NCBI GenBank assembly: GCA_004352715.1
Contig: SCFE01000007.1
Coordinates: 2,951,731 to 3,015,730 of the forward strand
Reading direction: 5' to 3'
Origin: Hofstenia miamia
Lineage: Eukaryota > Xenacoelomorpha > Acoela
Length of the DNA: 64,000 bases
The translations under genes were made by a program, and so were the position numbers. Below are positions 58,301 to 64,000 of this stretch, piece by piece (position 1 is the stretch's first letter; each line of letters begins with the position of its first letter). Below the pieces are notes generated by a model. It had not been told where the DNA came from, did no database searches, and saw nothing but the letters and a program-made list of their open reading frames with translations.

Positions 58301-58740
58301 TAGAGGTGGGCGCCACCGTCAGCCGACAACTATTGGTAGCGCGATGGCGACGCAGCGTAGCTGGATTAGACTGTATAATATTCAATATGGAACCCTGTAA
58401 GGCCTATAGCCCTGTAAAAATCGTATATAATGAAAGCAGTATTGTGAAACTATCTATTTGCAAAAAGGTTCATCATACGCTTATAGGTAATCTGACATAT
58501 GCTGAACCAAAATTTAATAAAAACATTAAAAAAACTATAACACATTTAATACAATAAAACGTAACAAAAAAATTCAACGTTGGGGAGAATAACTAATCAA
58601 TGTTAAACGTCACTACCATATCAAAGACATTAAATGCGGCTTCCTTTTTATGACACATTTCGTTTGTCTTGATATAGTTTTAGTTATCAATCTGCTCAGC
58701 CGTCTAAATTTTCCGGCGGCTGGCTGACCTAAAATATACC
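58301..58740. repeat. Dispersed ~440-bp repeat, copy 1
   Basis: Matches 60138-60610 in the same orientation: TAGAGGTGG start, CCGTCAGCCGAC, a long AT-rich body, then GGCGGCTGGCTGACCTAAAATAT. GC-rich ends with AT-rich body suggest a small non-autonomous element; target duplications not found. The 83-codon frame inside is not called. Confidence 0.8.
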
Positions 58741-59744
58741 GGGGACTTAGCCTGCGGGCACCCAGCTCTATGAGGCTCAAGCCTTGGCCCAAATAAAATA
58801 CAATAATACAATATATTTATTTTTAATTCATATATATATATATATATATATATTTGGCCCAAAAGCCAGTTTAAAACTAATGGGCTACTAACAACTCTTG
58901 TGACATCTGCTTATTTGAAATCCAATTGGATTCAAAGACAAGCATTTTTCTATCAGAAATATTACTTTCAACTGTGTGATGATTAAGGTTTCTTTGAATA
59001 AACATTTCTTCACAGTTCTGATCTGTTGAGAATCTACCAGACTTGCGTGTGAGTGGGATCTCCGCATCGCATTTGGTGTTTGTTTTGTGATGCGGATTTG
59101 CAGACATTTCTTGTGGTATGTGTTGTAGGGCCAAAATGTCACCCCACAGCAAACCTGCCAACTACCCATTCCTTCTACAGATGGTAGTAGTAATAAGTGG
59201 ATAAAACGTTGACAAATTTTTCCAACTCCCAGTTAATTTTGACCCTGTTTTGATCTTTTTCCATTTAGGGACCTGAGAATCTTTAAAGAATGAATATATT
59301 TTCTGTAATCTTGATCATAAAATCAAATTGCACGATAGTCTTTTCTACAATGTCAAATATATTTTTTCATTTTTTATTGGAAGGAGAGTCTCATGGCATT
59401 TAAAAAATCTGAATAATTTTTATTTTTTGAAATGTGTTTTACATGATGACAATGTGCAAGAAATCATCTGAGCATTGCTTACTATAATGGCACAATAGAA
59501 AATTTGAAATCACTTATCAATGTTCCAATTTTATTTTATTGGCAGCTTCTATTCCTTAGGTCAACCTTCACTCCTACATTTACTGATTATTAGGCTTAGG
59601 GATAAAAAGTTCTTTACAATTTTCCTGGATTAAGGTTTGGATCCCCTTCTAAATCCTTGCCCGATAATAGTCAAACTATTTATGGTTCCATGGGTCTAAG
59701 ACCTGGAACCAAAGGACTCAATGTGACTGAGATCAGCATGGGAC
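58741..59744. other. Intergenic with (TA)n and one doubtful minus frame
   Basis: (TA)n at 58831-58851. The minus frame 58877-59161 (94 codons; RKSGRFSTDQNCEEMFIQRN) has protein-like composition, but no acceptor with a pyrimidine tract or known domain was seen. Confidence 0.3.
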
Positions 59745-60093
59745 TGTGAGCAAAATGAAAGGATCGCTGACCACGGATTCCAGAATATTACTCACATAAT
59801 TTTTGCTAACTTTGTCAAAGTAAAAGTCATGCTGTGAAACCAATGGGACTATGGGACCAGAAAATTTCATGGCATTGAAATTGGAGACCATAGGGACCGA
59901 ATAGAATGGAACTAAATGGGAGTGTGACCAAAATTAAGGATCGTGGACCACGGATTCCAGAATATTACTCACATAATTTTTGCTAACTTTGTCAAAGTAA
60001 AAGTCATGCTGTGAAACCAATGGGACTATGGGACCAGAAAATTTCATGGGATTGAAATTGGAGGCCATAGGGACCGAATAGAATGGGACTGCG
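59745..60093. repeat. Tandem duplication, two units of ~178 bp
   Basis: Units starting near 59761 and 59939 share CACGGATTCCAGAATATTAC and CATAGGGACCGAATAGAATG, with about ten differences. It lies between the two copies of the 440-bp repeat. Confidence 0.9.
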
Positions 60094-60137
60094 GCCAAGA
60101 AAATCTTGTCCCCGCAGAACTTCTTAGTATGAGGCTC

Positions 60138-60650
60138 TAGAGGTGGACGCCGCCGTCAGCCGACTACTATTGGCGGCGTAGACACCATAAGGTTGGCAGT
60201 GCAGTTCGCTGAGCGACATCTATTGGCCTAGAACTGGATTAGATTGTATAATATTCCATATAGATACCCTATAAGACCCATAGCCCTGTAGGAACTGTAT
60301 TTGATGCAAGCAGTATTGTGAAACTATCTATTTGCAAAAAGGTTCATCATCCGCTTACAGACAATCTGACATAAGCTAAACCAAAATTTAATAAAAACAT
60401 TAAAAAAACTATAACACATTTAATATAATAAAACGTAACAAAAAAATTCAACGTTGGGGAGAATAACTAATCAATGTTAAACGTCACTACCATATCAAAA
60501 GCATTAAATGCGGCTTCCTTTTTATGGCACATTTCGTTTGTCTTGATATAGTTTTAGTTATCAATTGAGTCAGCCTTCTAAATTTTCTGGCGGCTGGCTG
60601 ACCTAAAATATGTCGGCGGAGGTGGCGGCTCAGCCGGCTGGCGTTTAATT
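60138..60650. repeat. Dispersed ~440-bp repeat, copy 2
   Basis: Related to 58301-58740, with an extra ~45 bp near its start (60175-60220) and a GC-rich right end (GGCGGCTCAGCCGGCTGGCG). Confidence 0.8.
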
Positions 60651-62142
60651 CTGTGATTGTTTTAAAGTTGCAATTATACAAATATCACACATTAAATGCT
60701 TGACAGTGAAATTTCTAAGACTTTCCAGACTTGCCAAATATTCAAATTTCATTGCATGTCCTTTCTTCTGAAATCTTTTGTGGTCGTGGTAACGGCATAA
60801 GAAGTGATATATAACCAAGGAGTTCTGAATAAATAAATCAATAAATTTTAAAAAATTCACGAACACCAGATTAGATGAGAAAAAACTACAGAAATTATTT
60901 TCCTTGAAAATATTTTAGTAAATCAACTGCAGGAATAATCTTATTTTTATAATAATAATATTACAAACATCTTTCTGAAAAAAATCGCCTCAGGGATTTT
61001 ACATATAAATATATTTTTCATGGGTTTTCATTTATACTATTTTGGTTAGTTAAAAATATTTGCTTGCCTAACTTTTGAATGCACGAGCCGGCAATGCAAT
61101 TGCCCCTATCATCTGTGAATTAGTTGATGATCTCAATATATGAACAATATTTTCAATGAAAACAGCTGCTAAAAGCTAGGACCAATGAGATGCAGGTCCT
61201 ATTCTAATCTCAGTTATTTTATTTGAAATACAATCAATTAATCAAAACATTTAAAGTATGCATCTTCGTAATTGCAAAAAATGAGGAGCAAGCCATCCCT
61301 GACCCCCAGTCGCTACGTTTTTGGCTCAGGCCTTTTGGATGAATAGAAGACTCCTGCTGGCATTAATATCAAACCAATATTACTGTAGATGTCCATGCAT
61401 TTATAAAACTAATTTGAAGATTTTGGTCTCTCAATCTCAATTTTCAAATTATAAATTCAATCATCTATTTAGATAATGAATTTTACAATATTTCCTAAAG
61501 TAATGTTTCGACTGTGAAAATCACCTCAAATTGACCAAAAATCTATTGAACTAAGAAAAAACTATTTTTGTCACAGAGTGTAATTAATATTTGAAAAAAA
61601 ATATGTTCAAGAATCTGCACATGACAGAAAAAAAACAGTTCTGTAATGTAAACAGTAGTGAAAACATAGCCTACATCGATTATAAACCCTATGCTGTAGA
61701 TATATTTTTCGTTAGACTAGGAATATGGCATGCATTTCCATGTAAATTTGTGTATTCTAAATTTCTAAATTTATGATATTTTGGACGTCTTTACTTACTA
61801 AAAGTACAATATTGGCGGTAGTTACCATTTTTAATAAATAAATTTAATCAAACGTTTGGTCTATTAGAAATATTTTTTAAAAACGTCGAGAAAATTTAAA
61901 AGCTGTTTCTTTCTTTTTCCTAACTTTTTGACCTGATTTCCTTTATTAATCAATATTACAATAATTAAAAAATGAATGAAAAATCCATTTCTATTATGTA
62001 CAATATGATTAATTTAAGTAAAATATTCACTATTAAGTATTTGAACTCTTGAAATAAATTCCCCGTTTGAATTCATTGGCATCTCCTCTGGAAGCTTCGG
62101 TGTCCAGAATAACAAGCTCAATTCTGAAATGAACTTAAATCT
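60651..62142. other. Intergenic, nothing recognised
   Basis: AT-rich. Frames at 60645-60866 (minus) and 61591-61776 (plus) have no domain. Confidence 0.4.
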
Positions 62143-62370
62143 GATAGAATAGAATAGAATTTCTTATTAAGTGTAGTACATTGACATAATTATACACCTC
62201 AACAAAAGCTGCTAATACTACACTTAACAACAATACTACAATAACAACATAAAATACACAAAAACTATAAAAATGAATGATGTTTCTTTTTTGGTCTACA
62301 ATTTGCTGAAGGTGCACGCATCAAAAATTATTTAAATTAAAAGGACTCATCTTCATAGACTTAATAGATC
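62143..62370 (-). mobile_element. 3' tail of a CR1/L2-group-like retroelement
   Basis: Minus strand: AATAAGAA (62168-62161) followed by ATTCT repeats (to 62143), the same architecture as the CR1 tail at 27126-27147 but with a different repeat unit. It may be the 3' end of the decayed element upstream on this strand (62371-63110). Confidence 0.5.
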
Positions 62371-63110
62371 ATTTATAGCGCGATAAAATTAGAGTTGCAT
62401 TCCATCTTTGAAGCATTACTCCCAACTGCTGAAATGTTTGTTGAGTAATACTGTTGTTCTCCATCAGCAACTCTTGCAGCACACATATAGGAAAATTTTG
62501 GAAATAGTTTTTGAAGATAACAAGGACCAACCTCCTAGTGCTTCAACAGCATAGGAACAAAAGTGATACCTGCTTCTTGACAAGTTTGGCCGTGCTTAAC
62601 ATATTTCTGTTTTCAGCTACTTCTAATGCATAACCGGCAGTAGTTCTAGCATGTATTACTGTTGATGATTGCAGGGAACTAATAACAGTTATGTCTAGAG
62701 CAGCTGGACGACCATTGGACCCAGTTGTTCAAAATACATCACCGGGTCGAGGCCTATTAGAAGATGCAATGTTACCATATTCTAAAACCGGAGACAATAC
62801 CGCTTTCACAGCACAATTATATATTATATCACGAATACGTTTTGTGCCGTCCGATTCTCTCCACATCTCCAGCACATCCTAATGCATGATCTCCATATAT
62901 ATCCAGCATACCATTACACTTTGAAAATTGCATTTCTTTACTGGTCATTGAAATACCAAATCGATATGTGGTAGATATGTAGTCATCTTGCCAACCAAAG
63001 GATTTATAATTATCGAGAAGAAACTTTTGATGAAATGTTTTTGACTTAAAACCTTTTGGAAAGACACATAACATTACATGTGATAACTTTTTACCCACCT
63101 TTCAGACTCC
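62371..63110 (-). pseudogene. C-terminal fragment of a retroelement-associated protein family
   Basis: From 63098 downward the frame reads KCNGMLDIYGDHALGC, then ERIGRHK, then (after a stop near 62829) PRPGDVF, GRPAALDITVISSLQ and TTAGYALEVAENRNMLSTAK, with a further frame change before VPMLLKH-like. The pattern C..DxxGDHAxxC...RH, followed by RPGDV...ALDVTV, is found C-terminal to reverse transcriptases in many animal and protist genomes. At least two stops and a frameshift show it is dead. The 63130-63330 minus frame may be its upstream continuation, too degraded to say. Confidence 0.55.
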
Positions 63111-63529
63111 ATATTTTTAAAGAAAATAATTAGCAGTGGTTGGTACAATGCAGTAAAATACACGAACATTCTGTAGTCAAAGGATTTATAATTTTCCAGA
63201 AGCACTTTTGCGGATCAAATGACGCGAAGTTAAAATTCCAATGCTGTTGCAAAACGTTTGCCAATTGCCAGTATTTGATAATATGCTTGATATAGCATTT
63301 ATTAATGCTAGGGAATTCATGAAAAAGCACAACGAAAAGTTTTGAAAAAAACTTTATACTTCACTTGGCAGAGCAGCTCCGACAGACGCATGTCAATGAA
63401 AATTCTATGTTGTACATGTCATTGCAACAATAAGCCCAATATAACTTGTGGTGTTTGAAAGAGGAGAAAATGTTGAAACTGGAATTTTCACGTGTGAAGA
63501 ATGTGCATATGTATTTGCAAAGACAGCAT
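63111..63529. other. Nothing recognised
   Basis: AT-rich sequence between the decayed retroelement fragment and the minisatellite. Confidence 0.4.
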
Positions 63530-63599
63530 CCTCAAACAAAATTCCAGCCTCAAACAAAACTTCACCTCAAACAAAATTCCTTTCCTCAAACAAAATTCC
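63530..63599. repeat. Short minisatellite, four ~18-bp units
   Basis: Units CCTCAAACAAAATTCC begin at 63530, 63548, 63565 and 63584. It lies about 50 bp upstream of the reverse-transcriptase fragment. Confidence 0.9.
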
Positions 63600-63647
63600 A
63601 GGAAATAAATCCTAATAGGCACATCCCTGAATTGGTTTTCACTTTAT

Positions 63648-64000
63648 AAAAAGTTTTGAAGTAATTAAAGCAATCAAGAAGCTAAAATCAAACAAGTCAA
63701 GCGGCCCCTCAAAAATTCCAATATGGTTACTAAAAAACAATGCGAAATATATTGCCGAACCTTTAAATTATATCTTTAATGAATGCTTAAAATTGAATAT
63801 TTTTCCCTATTTCTTGAAACAGGCTCATATTACTCCAATTTACAAAAAAGACGACCCAAAATGTCCCAAAAACTATCGACCTATATCTATGACATCACCA
63901 ATCAGTAAAATATTTGAAAGATTATTACATGAACAAATTACACTTCATTTAAATCATCATAAACTATGGTCCAAATCACAATTTGGTTTCAGAAAAAATT
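63648..64000 (+). CDS. CR1/L2-group reverse transcriptase, 5'-truncated, runs off the window
   Basis: Open in one plus frame to the last base after an upstream TGA: FEVIKAIKKLKSNKSSGPSK, YIAEPLNYIFNECLKLNIFP, AHITPIYKKDDPKCPKNYRP, ISMTSPISKIFERLLHEQIT and SQFGFRKN. These align with residues ~592-705 of the ORF2 at 27287-30616 at high similarity, in opposite orientation, so it is a related but distinct element. The start falls within the RT domain, so this is either a truncated insertion or an element whose upstream part was replaced. Confidence 0.88.

Noticed and set aside
60487-60681. Arginine-rich 64-codon minus frame
   Set aside because: It is a translation of the GC-rich end of the dispersed 440-bp repeat.

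Overview
The window looks like AT-rich, repeat-dense nuclear DNA of an invertebrate animal. The signs are spliced exons with GT/AG borders, TRAF-type MATH-domain genes, CR1-group, Penelope-like, hAT and Tc1/mariner elements, no operons, and (TA)n microsatellites every few kilobases. I cannot fix the phylum. It is a draft scaffold: five runs of N (422-725, 24390-24523, 43410-44409, 46271-47270, 51967-52143), mostly next to (TA)n, plus six single-N joins (3441, 21402, 34242, 42230, 42463, 48844).

Host genes. Three minus-strand TRAF-like 3' gene ends are present. Each has a 213-bp coiled-coil exon followed by a terminal MATH exon: 4801-5013 + 2265-2846, 40413-40625 + 38595-39179, and 56704-56916 + 54909-55493. 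No RING or TRAF zinc-finger exon was found. A well-formed minus-strand exon (16917-17193) and a possible terminal exon with one membrane segment (14374-14543) suggest another host gene.

Mobile DNA. The centrepiece is a near-intact 4.58-kb CR1/L2-like retrotransposon (27126-31706, minus). Its ORF1 is SGNH-esterase-like; its ORF2 has endonuclease and reverse transcriptase domains, and a 2A-like motif precedes the endonuclease. A copy of the same locus at 48031-48842 lacks it. Other elements are a hAT/ZMYM1-like transposon with a frameshifted transposase (17363-20147), a five-copy hAT MITE family mostly with perfect 8-bp target duplications, a 224-bp MITE inserted into a copy of itself (5857-6307), Tc1/mariner-type wrecks with long or paired inverted repeats, two Penelope-like GIY-YIG fragments (one with a hammerhead-like motif), an unclassified element with subterminal palindromic arrays (24328-25443), and several reverse-transcriptase remnants.

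Large-scale structure. Two segmental duplications dominate. Block D: 9509-12955 matches 21620-26328. Block T: about 26633-41446 matches 47271-57768, carries a TRAF gene, and has an extra copy of one segment (48845-49790). Because the copies differ by clean insertions and deletions, the window contains its own empty sites. Within block T the MATH exons encode identical protein while the coiled-coil exons differ at 8 of 74 codons read. Some copies may be unmerged haplotypes or contig overlaps; the 41776-42685 tandem repeat almost certainly is.
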